Origin: JBGPQJ01 sp963709295
GTDB taxonomy: Bacteria; Chloroflexota; Anaerolineae; Anaerolineales; Villigracilaceae
Direction: 5' to 3'
Length of the DNA: 64,000 nucleotides
NCBI GenBank assembly: GCA_963709295.1
Contig: CAVPVW010000008.1
Coordinates: 310,001 to 374,000 of the forward strand
Below, in pieces: positions 1 to 8,403 of the stretch. The position numbers and the translations under genes were made by a program. The number at the start of each line of letters is the position of its first letter. Positions within the stretch are counted from its first letter, which is position 1. The notes below the pieces were generated by a model. That model searched no databases. It was given only the letters and a program-made list of their open reading frames with translations, and had not been told where the DNA came from.

Positions 1-84
1 TTTGATGAAGTCCCGCCTCGACAGATAGGTTTCCTTGGGGGTGATCTCGGAGGGAGGGAGCCGGGGATAGTTGGGTTTGGTCAT
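1..84 (-). CDS. msrP: MsrP (YedY) methionine-sulfoxide reductase catalytic subunit, N-terminus only
   Basis: The reverse strand from an ATG at 82-84 reads MTKPNYPRLPPSEITPKE, then TYLSRRDFIK, to the window edge. This is the characteristic MsrP/YedY opening, with 'PSEITP' before a twin-arginine SRRxF motif. The family is an exported molybdopterin oxidoreductase that repairs oxidised methionine in envelope proteins. An AGGAG ribosome binding site lies a few bases upstream. Only 28 residues are visible, so the catalytic domain cannot be checked. A haem partner (MsrQ) would normally be adjacent; the ferric-reductase-like gene at 6242 is too far away to assign as that partner. Confidence 0.75.
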   Translation of the reverse strand, partial: MTKPNYPRLPPSEITPKETYLSRRDFIK

Positions 85-406
85 GCGCAACTCCTGATTT
101 ATTTGTCTTGACTTGAAGGCTCTCTTCGTTGAAGGTCAAAAAAGGTGCAGGTTCTATTATTTAGACAATTATTATTATAAATAGAAGATATTACAGCAAG
201 ATTAAAACGACAATGCCATTTCGCATTGCAGCACCCTGGCAAAAACACGGTTAGACCCGGCGAAGTCAACGACCTGATTATCCAACTTATATCATCCAAC
301 CTCCATCAGATTAACTGCAAGTTAGAAAACAGCAAAAAATATTGACCCTTGGGGATTATTTCGATAAACTTAGTCTGTATTAATGGAATAAGTTTTCGGG
401 CGAAGA
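85..406. other. AT-rich intergenic region, divergent promoters presumed
   Basis: About 320 bases between the divergent msrP and DedA genes. It is clearly richer in A+T than its flanks, notably around 150-190 and 300-400. No ORF with homology was recognised. It probably holds the promoters of both genes, but no convincing -35/-10 pair was identified. Confidence 0.4.
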
Positions 407-1073
407 ATGACATTTTTCAAAGGAACTCGAAACCTCCCTGTTTTCCACCATCCAAAGCATCTACGATGCCTGGGGATGGTTTGGCGTGGCGGCGCTCCTG
501 GCTTTCGAAAACGCCACGGGGATCATGCCCGGCGAGGTCATTCTCGGTTTGGCCGGCTGGATGCTGATCGAGGCGCACCAATTGCCTCCCTCGATGATTT
601 TTGTCGGCGGATTCTACACAGCGGTGGGATGCGCCATCGGCGCCTCGGTCACCTACTGGGTGGCGCGCCTGGGCGGACGTCCACTGATCGATAAACTCGT
701 GCGTTGGGTGCGAATGAACCCTTCACACATCGACCGGGCGGAGGCTCAGTTCCAGCGCTGGGGAGCCGGGCTGACGCTGGTTGGCCGTTTGATCCCCGGC
801 CTGCGAGTCCTGATCAGCATCCCGGCAGGTTTGGCGCGCATGTCCTTCACCACTTACTTCATCGCCACGTTCATTGGTGTCTATGTATACTCCACCTTGA
901 TCATTGGCGCGGGTTACCTGGTGGGACATGAATGGCCGCTCGTCGTTGCCTTTGGGAAGCAGGCCATGCCTTACCTGATCACCGCCGGAATTGTCGCCCT
1001 GGCAATTTATGCCATGATCTATTTCCGCCTCTCATTTCATAAATTCTTTACTGTTCGCGCGAACGAGAAGTAA
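407..1073 (+). CDS. DedA family membrane protein (frame broken near its start)
   Basis: The C-terminal ~195 residues (from a GTG at 486) are a clear DedA/SNARE-associated protein: 'GEVILGLAGW', a G-rich 'GCAIGASVTYWVARLGG' segment, 'GRLIPGLRVLISIPAG' and several membrane spans. DedA proteins act in membrane homeostasis and lipid or proton-coupled transport. The normal N-terminus is present upstream in the same frame as FKELETSLFSTIQSIYDAWG, but it has no start codon there. An ATG at 407 lies in another frame; removing one T from the T5 run at 413-417 joins it as MTFSKELETS. The gene therefore carries an apparent +1 insertion. Without correction it would start at GTG 486 and lack the first amphipathic segment. 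Confidence 0.8.
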
Positions 1074-1214
1074 ACCGCAATCCCCTTTTCAAAAAAGCCC
1101 AACAGCCATTTTCATAGCATCACTCATTGACTCGCAGCATCTTGCCAGTCAACAACCAAAACGCTGATAGAATCCTTTCGGAAACTGATTCCTATCCAGA
1201 AAGGCATCGCAACC

Positions 1215-2405
1215 ATGTCCCTCCAGCAGGAAAAAGCCAACCAGGCAGTTGAAATCCTGAATGAATTAAATATCGATCTGTGGCTGACCTTCGTCCGCGA
1301 AACGAGCGGCGTGCGCGATCCCGTTTTGGACCTGCTCATTGGCCCGGGTGAACTGACCTGGCCATCCGCGCTCATCCTGACCCGCAAAGGGGAGAAGATC
1401 GCCATCGTCGGCAATATCGAGAAGGATGCGGTTCAACGCCTGGCCATATTCACAGAGATCCTTGGATACGACAAATCGGTGCGCGAACTCCTTCGGGAAG
1501 CGATTACCAAACTCGACCCGCGGCAGGTGGCGGTGAACACGTCCCGCAACAACGTCCACGCGGACGGATTGACGCATGCCATGTACGAGTTCCTGAAAGA
1601 GTATCTCGCCGATACGACTTATACGGACCGGTTGATCAGCGCGGAACCGGTCATCAACTCTCTGCGCGGACGCAAGACCCCCGCTGAGCAGGCGCGCATC
1701 CGCCGCGCGGTTGAGATCACGGAAGAGATCTTCCAGAAGACCTTCGCCTTCATCAAGGTCGGCATGACCGAAATCCAGGTTGCCGAGTTCATGCATGGAC
1801 TGATGAAAGAGTACGAGGTGGATTTTGCCTGGCCGCGCGAGAGCAACCCCACCGTCAACGCGGGGCCTCTTTCACCCGTTGGTCACAGCGGACCCACGGA
1901 CATCCAAATCGAACGCGGACACCTCCTCCACTTTGATTTTGGCGTGAAATTCGAGGGATATTGTTCTGACATTCAACGCGTCGCGTATGTCCTGCGCGAC
2001 GGAGAGACGCAAGCGCCCAAGGAGGTCCAGCGCGGATTTGCCGTGATTCGCTCCACCATCGAGAATGCCCGGGCGGCAATGAAACCGGGCGTTACGGGAA
2101 ACTCCATCGACGTGATGGCTCGCGGCATCGTCACCGATTCGGGCTATCCCGAATTCAACTACGCTCTCGGACACCAACTCGGGCGCGTGGCTCATGACGG
2201 CGGTGCGCTGCTCGGACCATTATGGGAGAAATACGGCGACTCGCCCAACCAGGTTCTGGAGATCGGGCAGGTGTTCACCATCGAACCCGGATTGGCTGTG
2301 CCGGACTACGGCTACATTGGCGTGGAAGAGGATGTTCTGGTCACGAACGACGGCGCGCAATACATTCATGACCCTCAACGGGAAATTGTGTTGCTGAAGA
2401 TATAA
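1215..2405 (+). CDS. M24 family metallopeptidase (Xaa-Pro aminopeptidase/creatinase fold)
   Basis: A 396-residue protein with an N-terminal creatinase-like domain (about 1-150) and a C-terminal pita-bread domain. The five expected metal ligands are visible: D241 (FDFG), D252 (CSDIQR), H320 (ALGHQLG), E357 (TIEPG) and E371/E372 (VEEDV). A second histidine, H327, lies in the 'GRVAHDGG' segment. The family removes N-terminal residues preceding proline, or acts on related amide substrates, in the cytoplasm. Length is normal for the family. The gene stands alone between DedA and a convergent histidine kinase. Exact substrate is not predictable; the N-terminal domain resembles the 'Xaa-Pro peptidase family protein' group common in Chloroflexota. 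Confidence 0.88.
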   Translation: MSLQQEKANQAVEILNELNIDLWLTFVRETSGVRDPVLDLLIGPGELTWPSALILTRKGEKIAIVGNIEKDAVQRLAIFTEILGYDKSVRELLREAITKLDPRQVAVNTSRNNVHADGLTHAMYEFLKEYLADTTYTDRLISAEPVINSLRGRKTPAEQARIRRAVEITEEIFQKTFAFIKVGMTEIQVAEFMHGLMKEYEVDFAWPRESNPTVNAGPLSPVGHSGPTDIQIERGHLLHFDFGVKFEGYCSDIQRVAYVLRDGETQAPKEVQRGFAVIRSTIENARAAMKPGVTGNSIDVMARGIVTDSGYPEFNYALGHQLGRVAHDGGALLGPLWEKYGDSPNQVLEIGQVFTIEPGLAVPDYGYIGVEEDVLVTNDGAQYIHDPQREIVLLKI

Positions 2406-2434
2406 ATGAATAAGCGAGGGTGAAGCAATCCGGA

Positions 2435-3799
2435 TCAACCGCTCGGAAGGAGGACCTGCACCGAGGTCCCTTTCCCGGGCTGGCTCTCGATGTTGATTTT
2501 CCCATGATGGGCTTGCACCAACCCCTTTGCGATCGACAAGCCCAGCCCGTTGCCGCGTCCTTCGCCTGCTTGTCCAGGCACCTGGTAAAACCGTTCAAAG
2601 ATATGCTGAAGATGTTCGGGTGGAATTCCAGACCCGCTGTCTGCCACGGTGATATTCACCTGCCGGTCGCTCACATGTGACGACAACCGAATCGTCCCAC
2701 CGGATGCAGTAAACCTCAACGCGTTATCCAGAAGGATAAGCAACACCTGGCGCAGACGCACCCGATCGCCTCTCACAATTCCAGGGGCAGAATCGACGCT
2801 CAGATTTACACCTTTCGCCACACTCAGTTTTTCCATCTGTCGGGCAGTTTCATCAAGGAGAGAGGAAACCTCAACAGGCTCATTGACCAGCGTCAAGCGG
2901 TGTGCATCAAGGCGAGAGAGCAGCAGGAGGTCCTCCACCAACCGGTTCATGTAATCCACTTCATCGACGATGTCATGCAGTGAATTCTGCCTCTCATCCA
3001 TTGAATTGGTGCGCAGAGCATAATCCGCGTTAGCGCGCAGGATGGTCAGCGGCGTACGCAATTCGTGACTGGCATTGGAAATGAATTGCTGCTGTTGATC
3101 CCAGGCATACTGGGCAGGCTTGATCGAGCGCCCAGCCAGTAGCCAGGATGCAAACGCCAGAAGAAGACTCGCAATGCCCCCCAGGAAGAAAAGCCCGACC
3201 AGGTATTGTGACAACAACCGGTCCTGGTCGTTGAGAAGGCGACCTGCTTGCAGGACTGTTCCCCCTCCAAGGCTATAGGTCAAGAGTTGCAGACGTGTAT
3301 CGTCTCCAAGAGAGAGAGTCCGAAGATCTGAACCTTCCTGTTGTGCATGAGCGACTGCCGCGGGATCTGCGACAATGAGTTGTCCGCTGACGGCAATACT
3401 GCCTCCTTCAGGAAACACAAAGACTGGCGCCAAATTCCCGTCATAACGTTCATCACCTTCACTTTCAGGTTGACCAGCACTTGGGACAGCCACTCCGCCA
3501 CTCGCTCCTTCCTCTTCCTCATCATCTGAACCGCTGCGTTGAGTCAAAGGAACTTTACTGGGGCTTGCCGGACTAATATCATCTTGAGTCCAGGCTTGTT
3601 CAGCAACTTTCAGCGCCGATGGCAGCGGCAGACCCCGAGCCCGAAATTCGGTCGCCATCTTGTATTGAAGCGCCAGGTCCGTGGCGCGCTGGAAGTATAG
3701 CGTCAGCAGCCCATAGGTGGCCGCGCCGAGGAGCACAACCAGACTAATGCTGGCAACCAGATACAGCACACTCAATCGCAGGCGCAGATCTTTAAGCAT
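2435..3799 (-). CDS. Two-component sensor histidine kinase
   Basis: A 454-residue membrane kinase. TM1 is near residues 10-32, followed by an extracytoplasmic sensor rich in D/E and G (about 33-200) and TM2 ('GLFFLGGIASLLLAFASWLL', about 205-225). The HisKA H-box 'SNASHELRTPLTIL' carries the phospho-accepting histidine. N-box ('LLDNALRF'), G1 ('VADSGSGIPP'), F and G2 ('GNGLGLSIAKG') boxes are all present. The start overlaps the end of the response-regulator gene by 8 bases, so the two are translationally coupled. No HAMP domain is evident. The acidic sensor domain and divergent flavocytochrome-like operon suggest control of that operon, which is inference. Confidence 0.9.
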   Translation of the reverse strand: MLKDLRLRLSVLYLVASISLVVLLGAATYGLLTLYFQRATDLALQYKMATEFRARGLPLPSALKVAEQAWTQDDISPASPSKVPLTQRSGSDDEEEEGASGGVAVPSAGQPESEGDERYDGNLAPVFVFPEGGSIAVSGQLIVADPAAVAHAQQEGSDLRTLSLGDDTRLQLLTYSLGGGTVLQAGRLLNDQDRLLSQYLVGLFFLGGIASLLLAFASWLLAGRSIKPAQYAWDQQQQFISNASHELRTPLTILRANADYALRTNSMDERQNSLHDIVDEVDYMNRLVEDLLLLSRLDAHRLTLVNEPVEVSSLLDETARQMEKLSVAKGVNLSVDSAPGIVRGDRVRLRQVLLILLDNALRFTASGGTIRLSSHVSDRQVNITVADSGSGIPPEHLQHIFERFYQVPGQAGEGRGNGLGLSIAKGLVQAHHGKINIESQPGKGTSVQVLLPSG

Positions 3800-4476
3800 T
3801 TTTCACATCCAATGAATAGCCAAAACCGCGCTGGGTGCGGATCGGGTCCTTCATCCCTGGTTGACGCAACTTGGCCCGCAGGTAGGACACATAGACATCC
3901 ACCATCGAAGGCTGGACCTCGGCGGCGTATGACCAGACGTAATCGAGCAGGTACTGGCGCGAGAGAGTTTGACCGGGGTGACGCATAAAGCATTCGAGCA
4001 GATTCCATTCGGTGCGGGTCAGGTCAAGCGGCGAATTGCCGCGGCGGGCGGTATGGGTGCGGGTGTCCAGAACCAGGTTCCCGATCCTCAACTCAAATGT
4101 GTCAGCGGCGCTCCCATTAAGACGTCGGCCGAGAGCGTGCAGGCGGGCGATTAATTCATCAAAAGCAAACGGTTTGGTCAGATAGTCATCCGCTCCGCTG
4201 TAAAGGCCGGCAACGCGGTCTTCCACCTGGGAGCGGGCTGTGAGCATAAGCAGACCCATCGGCAACTTGGCTGTGCGGATGGCCTGGCACACCGCTGGTC
4301 CGTCCCGACCGGGCAGCATCCAATCTACAACGGCAACATCATGCGCACCGCGCAGGGCGATCTCCACTCCTTCATCGCCTGTGTAAGCAGGATCCACCTG
4401 AAAGCCCTCGTTGGATAATGTCTTTACCATTAAAGGTGGAAAGACGGCGATCGTCCTCGATCAAAAGAACCCGCAT
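3792..4476 (-). CDS. OmpR/PhoB-family response regulator (frame broken near its N-terminus)
   Basis: From the ATG at 4474-4476 the frame reads MRVLLIEDDRRLST, the classic receiver start with acidic pair. It then shifts; the rest continues from MVKTLSNEGFQVD in the next frame. Dropping one base of the AAA at 4432-4434 restores MRVLLIEDDRRLSTLMVKTL. The receiver has the phospho-Asp in 'VAVVDWMLPGRDG', Lys in 'YLTKPF', and is followed by a winged-helix domain ending 'RTQRGFGYSLD'. As given, only the 212-residue ORF starting at 4430 is open, which lacks beta-1 and the acidic pair and would not be phosphorylatable. It is the partner of the overlapping kinase gene. Confidence 0.85.
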
Positions 4477-4614
4477 TGCTCGATCTCCATAGACAAAGTT
4501 TAGCAGAGAAACATTGGAATCAGGTTGGAAAACTGGGGGGTTGAATCCCAGGGAATCCCAAGCATTGAAAAGTATCCTTATGTCTGTAATTATTTCACTT
4601 ATGGAGGTTTTACA

Positions 4615-5031
4615 ATGAAAAAGAGTTCTTTGTTTATATCCACTGTCTTGACCACTTTCGTGCTTGCGGTGTTGGCCGGGGCAGTTACTGCCTACCGGAC
4701 TTTCTCTACCTTCATGGAACAACCGGTTCAGCCCGCCCCGGTAGTGCAGACCACCCAGAGTCAGATCTCGCCGGAACAGGCAGCCCAGCTTGCCGCACAG
4801 TATTGGGGCAGAAATGACCTGTATAGCGTGGAAAGCACCCTGGTCAAAGGGATGGACGCATACAAAGTCACCTTTAGTTCAGGAGACGTGGTTTATATCA
4901 GCCCGGTTGGCCAGGTGTTGGGGGTATTCGCTGCGCCTAAGGTGGCTCCTCAAAACAGCAGCTTGTCCTTCCAGCCTGCCCAGCCTAGTTTCCAGTCTTC
5001 AGAAGACGACCACGATCATGACGACGATTAA
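4615..5031 (+). CDS. Exported PepSY-like small protein with acidic/His tail
   Basis: A 138-residue protein starting at ATG 4615, chosen over an upstream in-frame start because GGAGG sits 7-8 bases upstream and a signal-anchor follows at once ('LFISTVLTTFVLAVLAGAVTA'). The folded part (about 45-105) resembles a PepSY-type unit: 'SPEQAAQLAAQYWG', then 'VTFSSGDVVYISPVGQVLG'. The tail ends EDDHDHDDD, a probable metal-binding cluster. It opens a four-gene operon with ApbE and a ferric-reductase-like membrane protein. PepSY proteins often accompany flavin- or haem-based membrane reductases. Family assignment is moderate; function is inferred from context. Confidence 0.6.
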   Translation: MKKSSLFISTVLTTFVLAVLAGAVTAYRTFSTFMEQPVQPAPVVQTTQSQISPEQAAQLAAQYWGRNDLYSVESTLVKGMDAYKVTFSSGDVVYISPVGQVLGVFAAPKVAPQNSSLSFQPAQPSFQSSEDDHDHDDD

Positions 5032-5043
5032 TGGAGAGCCACT

Positions 5044-5319
5044 ATGCAGAATAAATCCACCAACCGCTGGCTTGATGTACAGATCGTCCTTGTCACGCTG
5101 ACGATGACCCTCAGCCTGTTTCTCTGGAACGTGTTCGCAGGCGGCAACCGCACGTCCAATTCAGGAGCGGCTGCTAATCCACAGGGAGTAAACACGGTAG
5201 CCTTAGCCCCATCCCAACCGAGGGTTCGCATCCTACTCGGCGGGGCGGCGCCTCAATCCCCAACGCAATTCTCATCCGGTGCGCCGGCACCGGTAACCAT
5301 CACCGGTTCATCCCGTTAA
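5044..5319 (+). CDS. Small single-pass membrane protein of unknown function
   Basis: A 91-residue protein with one N-terminal hydrophobic segment ('VQIVLVTLTMTLSLFLWNVFAGG', about 13-35) followed by a low-complexity Pro/Ala/Ser-rich extracytoplasmic tail. No family recognised. It lies 12 bases after the PepSY-like gene, and its TAA overlaps the apbE ATG (TAATG), so it is translationally coupled to the flavinyl transferase. No D-G-A-T/S-like flavinylation motif was seen in the tail. It may be an accessory subunit of the reductase encoded downstream. Confidence 0.55.
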   Translation: MQNKSTNRWLDVQIVLVTLTMTLSLFLWNVFAGGNRTSNSGAAANPQGVNTVALAPSQPRVRILLGGAAPQSPTQFSSGAPAPVTITGSSR

Positions 5320-6245
5320 TGAAACGACTCGAATTCCACGCCATGGGCAGCCACATGCTGGCTATTCTGGACAATCCATCCCCTGTTGCCGAAGGTATCC
5401 TTCAGGATGTGCCCGAATGGTTCGAGCAGTGGGAACAAATTCTAAGCCGTTTCCGGCTGGACAGCGAACTGAGCCGGTTGAACCGTTCAGCGAATCAACC
5501 TGTTGCGGTCAGCGGCACACTTTGGGAGGTCTTTCACGCCGCCCGGCAGACCGAACAGGACACGGACGGACTGGTCCGCCCGACGGTACTGGATGCTCTG
5601 ATTCAGGCTGGGTACGACCAATCCTTCGAATTACTTCCGCAACTTGGACAACCAACCGCATTAGGTCTTCTGGAACTTCCAACAATGACAACCGCGATCG
5701 TCCGGGACGAGTCAGCCCGCACACTTTGCCTGCCGGAGGGAGTCCATCTTGATTTCGGTGGTGTCGCAAAAGGCTGGGCAGCCGACAAGGCTGCAGTTCG
5801 TTTGAAGCATTACGGTTCTGCTCTGGTGGATGCCGGAGGCGATATCGCCGTCAGTGGTCCACGGCTGGAGAACCAGCCCTGGCCTATCGGTGTGCGCGAT
5901 CCATTTCAACCTGAAAGCTATTTCGAGACGCTGTTCGTCCGGCGCGGAGGCGTGGCGACCTCGGGCATCGACTTTCGCCGCTGGCAGCAGGGCGGGCAAT
6001 GGAATCATCACATCATTGACCCGCGCAGCGGGCTGCCGGCCGATACGGACCTGTTGACCGTGACGGTCGTCGCACAGGACGCCATCCGCGCAGAAGCCGC
6101 TGCCAAGACTATTTTGATCCTGGGCAGTTCTGCGGGAATGGATTGGCTGGAAACAAACCCGTCCTTGGCTGGTATATTGGTCCGCCAATCGGGTGAGTCA
6201 ATCTATAGCAGCCGTATTAACACTTACCTTTGGAGAAAATTATGA
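5319..6245 (+). CDS. apbE: FAD:protein FMN transferase (ApbE family)
   Basis: A 308-residue ApbE protein that moves FMN from FAD onto a Thr/Ser of exported redox proteins. Diagnostic segments are 'HAMGSHM' at the start, 'LDFGGVAKGWAAD', 'ALVDAGGDIAVSG' and 'HHIIDPRSGLPA'. No lipobox or clear signal peptide is visible, unlike many exported ApbE proteins, so it may act in the cytoplasm. It is coupled to its neighbours on both sides (TAATG upstream, ATGA downstream). This indicates that a flavinylated protein is made in the same operon or nearby; no obvious FMN-binding acceptor domain is seen in this window. Confidence 0.88.
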   Translation: MKRLEFHAMGSHMLAILDNPSPVAEGILQDVPEWFEQWEQILSRFRLDSELSRLNRSANQPVAVSGTLWEVFHAARQTEQDTDGLVRPTVLDALIQAGYDQSFELLPQLGQPTALGLLELPTMTTAIVRDESARTLCLPEGVHLDFGGVAKGWAADKAAVRLKHYGSALVDAGGDIAVSGPRLENQPWPIGVRDPFQPESYFETLFVRRGGVATSGIDFRRWQQGGQWNHHIIDPRSGLPADTDLLTVTVVAQDAIRAEAAAKTILILGSSAGMDWLETNPSLAGILVRQSGESIYSSRINTYLWRKL

Positions 6246-6952
6246 CAAACGAACAAGACTTTGAATCATCGATGAGCACCCAGGCCGGGGTGATCATGTT
6301 AATCGCGGCAGCGCTGGGGATTGCCGCCGCAGTATTCGTGCTTCCCAACTGGCTGCCCGGACTGGCCGGTTCGATGGCAGGCTCAAACCCCAAGGTTTTC
6401 TGGTACCTATCGCGCTCCACCGCGTTGGTGTCGATGGGTATCCTGTGGGCCTCGATGATGCTTGGAGTAGGCATCACCAACAAGATGGCTCGAATGTGGC
6501 CGGGTGCGCCTGCCGCCTTCGCCTTGCACGAGTATCTAAGCCTCCTTGGATTGGGTTTTGCCGCCTTCCACGGGTTGATCCTGCTTGGAGACCGCTTCAT
6601 GAATTTCCACCTGGCCCAAATCCTGACCCCTTTTGCCACATTGAGCTATCATCCCTTTTGGGTGGGACTTGGGCAGATAGGCTTCTATACCTGGGCGATC
6701 CTAACAGCAAGCTTTTATGTTCGAAAGTACATCGGCCAGGGAACCTGGCGCCTGCTGCATTATGTCAGCTTCTTTACTTACATGGCTGCTCTCTTCCATG
6801 GAATTGCCAGTGGCACCGACACCAGCCTCCCATGGGTGCAGGGTTTCTACTGGTTGACTGGCGGCAGCCTGCTCTTCCTGGTCACTGCTCGGGTGGTCAA
6901 CAGCCTGGTTCTGCGGGGGGAGAAACTCCTGGCGGGTTCTCCGCAAAGATAA
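6242..6952 (+). CDS. Ferric-reductase-like transmembrane haem protein
   Basis: A 236-residue integral membrane protein starting at the ATG that overlaps the apbE stop (ATGA); an upstream in-frame ATG at 6230 is less likely. It has about six membrane spans and histidines in the paired positions expected for b-haem ligands: 'ALHEYLSL', 'AAFHGLILLGD', 'WRLLHYVSFF' and 'ALFHGIASG'. This matches the ferric reductase/YedZ-MsrQ-type transmembrane domain. No NAD- or FAD-binding reductase domain is fused, so electrons must come from a partner. Together with ApbE it suggests a membrane flavo-haem electron-transfer unit. A strong terminator follows at 6977. Confidence 0.78.
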   Translation: MTNEQDFESSMSTQAGVIMLIAAALGIAAAVFVLPNWLPGLAGSMAGSNPKVFWYLSRSTALVSMGILWASMMLGVGITNKMARMWPGAPAAFALHEYLSLLGLGFAAFHGLILLGDRFMNFHLAQILTPFATLSYHPFWVGLGQIGFYTWAILTASFYVRKYIGQGTWRLLHYVSFFTYMAALFHGIASGTDTSLPWVQGFYWLTGGSLLFLVTARVVNSLVLRGEKLLAGSPQR

Positions 6953-6976
6953 CAAGGAAACGATGTGTCGCCACTT

Positions 6977-7010
6977 ACACAAGCAGGGCTGAATTGCCCT
7001 GCTTGTGTTT
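6977..7010 (+). terminator. Rho-independent terminator after the ApbE operon
   Basis: A perfect 13-bp stem (ACACAAGCAGGGC with its complement) around a 6-nt loop, ending in GTGTTT. It lies 24 bases after the last gene of the operon. It is nearly symmetric and only weakly T-rich, so termination strength is uncertain. Confidence 0.75.
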
Positions 7011-7255
7011 GTAAATGAGTTCCAGTATAGTCTACTGGAATAACAATAAACTTCCCCACATGAAAACAATATAATATTGAATCTAAGAAATTCCTAATTT
7101 GGTGTGGCATAGCCCAATTCGAAGGGCATGGGCACGGCTTATTTTAAATGATATAAAGAACACTAATTACATCAGGCAGACATCGGTAAACAGTAATTAG
7201 GAACACAGAAATTATTAACCTTCATGATAGACTTGCTATAGAAAAGGACAAATAT
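7011..7255. other. AT-rich intergenic region with two inverted repeats
   Basis: About 245 AT-rich bases before the decarboxylase gene. It contains an 8-bp inverted repeat TTCCAGTA/TACTGGAA at 7020-7040 and a second, CTAATTAC/GTAATTAG, at 7163-7200. Either could be a regulator site. No gene recognised. Confidence 0.4.
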
Positions 7256-8233
7256 ATGTCCGCTCACACTGCCACCGCCCAAGCTCACCCGAATATCGCA
7301 TTTATAAAATATTGGGGCAACCGCGACAACGCGCTGCGCCTGCCGATGAACGGTTCCATCTCGATGAACCTGGATGGACTCGTGACCCGTACCTCGGTCA
7401 GCTTCCAGCCCTCGCTGGCACTGGACGAATTCGTGCTCAACGGGCGCGAAATGACCGGGCATGCGCTCGATCGAGTGACTGCCATGCTTGATCTTGTGAG
7501 AGCCAAAGCCGGGCTCAAGCTGCGCGCGGAAGTGGTCAGCGAGAACAACTTCCCCACCGGAGCGGGAATCGCCTCCTCAGCTTCGGCGTTTGCGGCATTA
7601 ACTCTGGCGGCTTCCAAAGCCGCCGGGTTGGACCTGCCCGAGGCGGAACTCTCCCGCCTTGCACGGCGCGGATCGGGGTCCGCGTGCCGCTCCATCCCGG
7701 GCGGATTCGTGGAATGGCAGGCCGGCACTAGCGACGAAGACTCCTTTGCCTTCTCCATCGCATCGCCGGAACATTGGGCGTTGACGGATTGTGTGGCCGT
7801 GGTCTCCGCCGGGCACAAAGCCACCGGATCCACGGAAGGCCACGCGTTAGCGGGCACCAGTCCACTTCAAGAGGCGCGCGTGGCCGATGCTCCTCGCCGG
7901 CTGGATATTTGCAGGCAGGCCATACTCGATCGGAATTTCGTCTCGTTGGCCGAGATCATCGAACATGACTCCGACCTGATGCACGCCGTCATGATGACCT
8001 CCCGACCCGCCCTGTTCTACTGGGAGCCAGCCACGCTCGCGGTGATGGAGGCAGTCCGCACTTGGCGCAGGGATGGCCTTCCGACGGCCTACACCATCGA
8101 CGCCGGACCGAATGTGCACGTGCTCTGCCCGCAGGAAAACGCCGGGGAGGTTCAAGAAAAGTTGAGTGCTCTGCAGGGTGTGAGCCGTGTGCTGACGGCT
8201 GAGGTAGGCGGTCCAGCCCGGGTCGAAAAGTAA
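7256..8233 (+). CDS. Mevalonate (di)phosphate decarboxylase, GHMP family
   Basis: A 325-residue GHMP-kinase-fold decarboxylase of the mevalonate route to isopentenyl (di)phosphate. It has the N-terminal 'AHPNIAFIKYWGNRD' segment, the ATP loop 'PTGAGIASSASAFAAL', and the catalytic Asp in 'YTIDAGPNVHVL'. The start ATG at 7256 follows AAAAGGACA. Canonical diphosphomevalonate decarboxylases usually read KYWGK; here the residue is Asn. Some Chloroflexota relatives decarboxylate mevalonate 5-phosphate instead and pair with isopentenyl phosphate kinase. The substrate therefore cannot be fixed from sequence alone. No other mevalonate gene is adjacent. Confidence 0.82.
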   Translation: MSAHTATAQAHPNIAFIKYWGNRDNALRLPMNGSISMNLDGLVTRTSVSFQPSLALDEFVLNGREMTGHALDRVTAMLDLVRAKAGLKLRAEVVSENNFPTGAGIASSASAFAALTLAASKAAGLDLPEAELSRLARRGSGSACRSIPGGFVEWQAGTSDEDSFAFSIASPEHWALTDCVAVVSAGHKATGSTEGHALAGTSPLQEARVADAPRRLDICRQAILDRNFVSLAEIIEHDSDLMHAVMMTSRPALFYWEPATLAVMEAVRTWRRDGLPTAYTIDAGPNVHVLCPQENAGEVQEKLSALQGVSRVLTAEVGGPARVEK

Positions 8234-8403
8234 ATCTGAGTTCCAGCACGCAGGACAAGGGGCGTCCGCCTGGAGCAGCGGCATCCATAAAGGATTCTAG
8301 TCTGTAAGGCAGTCTAATCCCCTATTAAGCCGACCAAATTCAATTAACGATATAATCGAAAGACCGCGCTGGAAAATACTGTTACTTGGCGCGAGGAGAT
8401 GAA

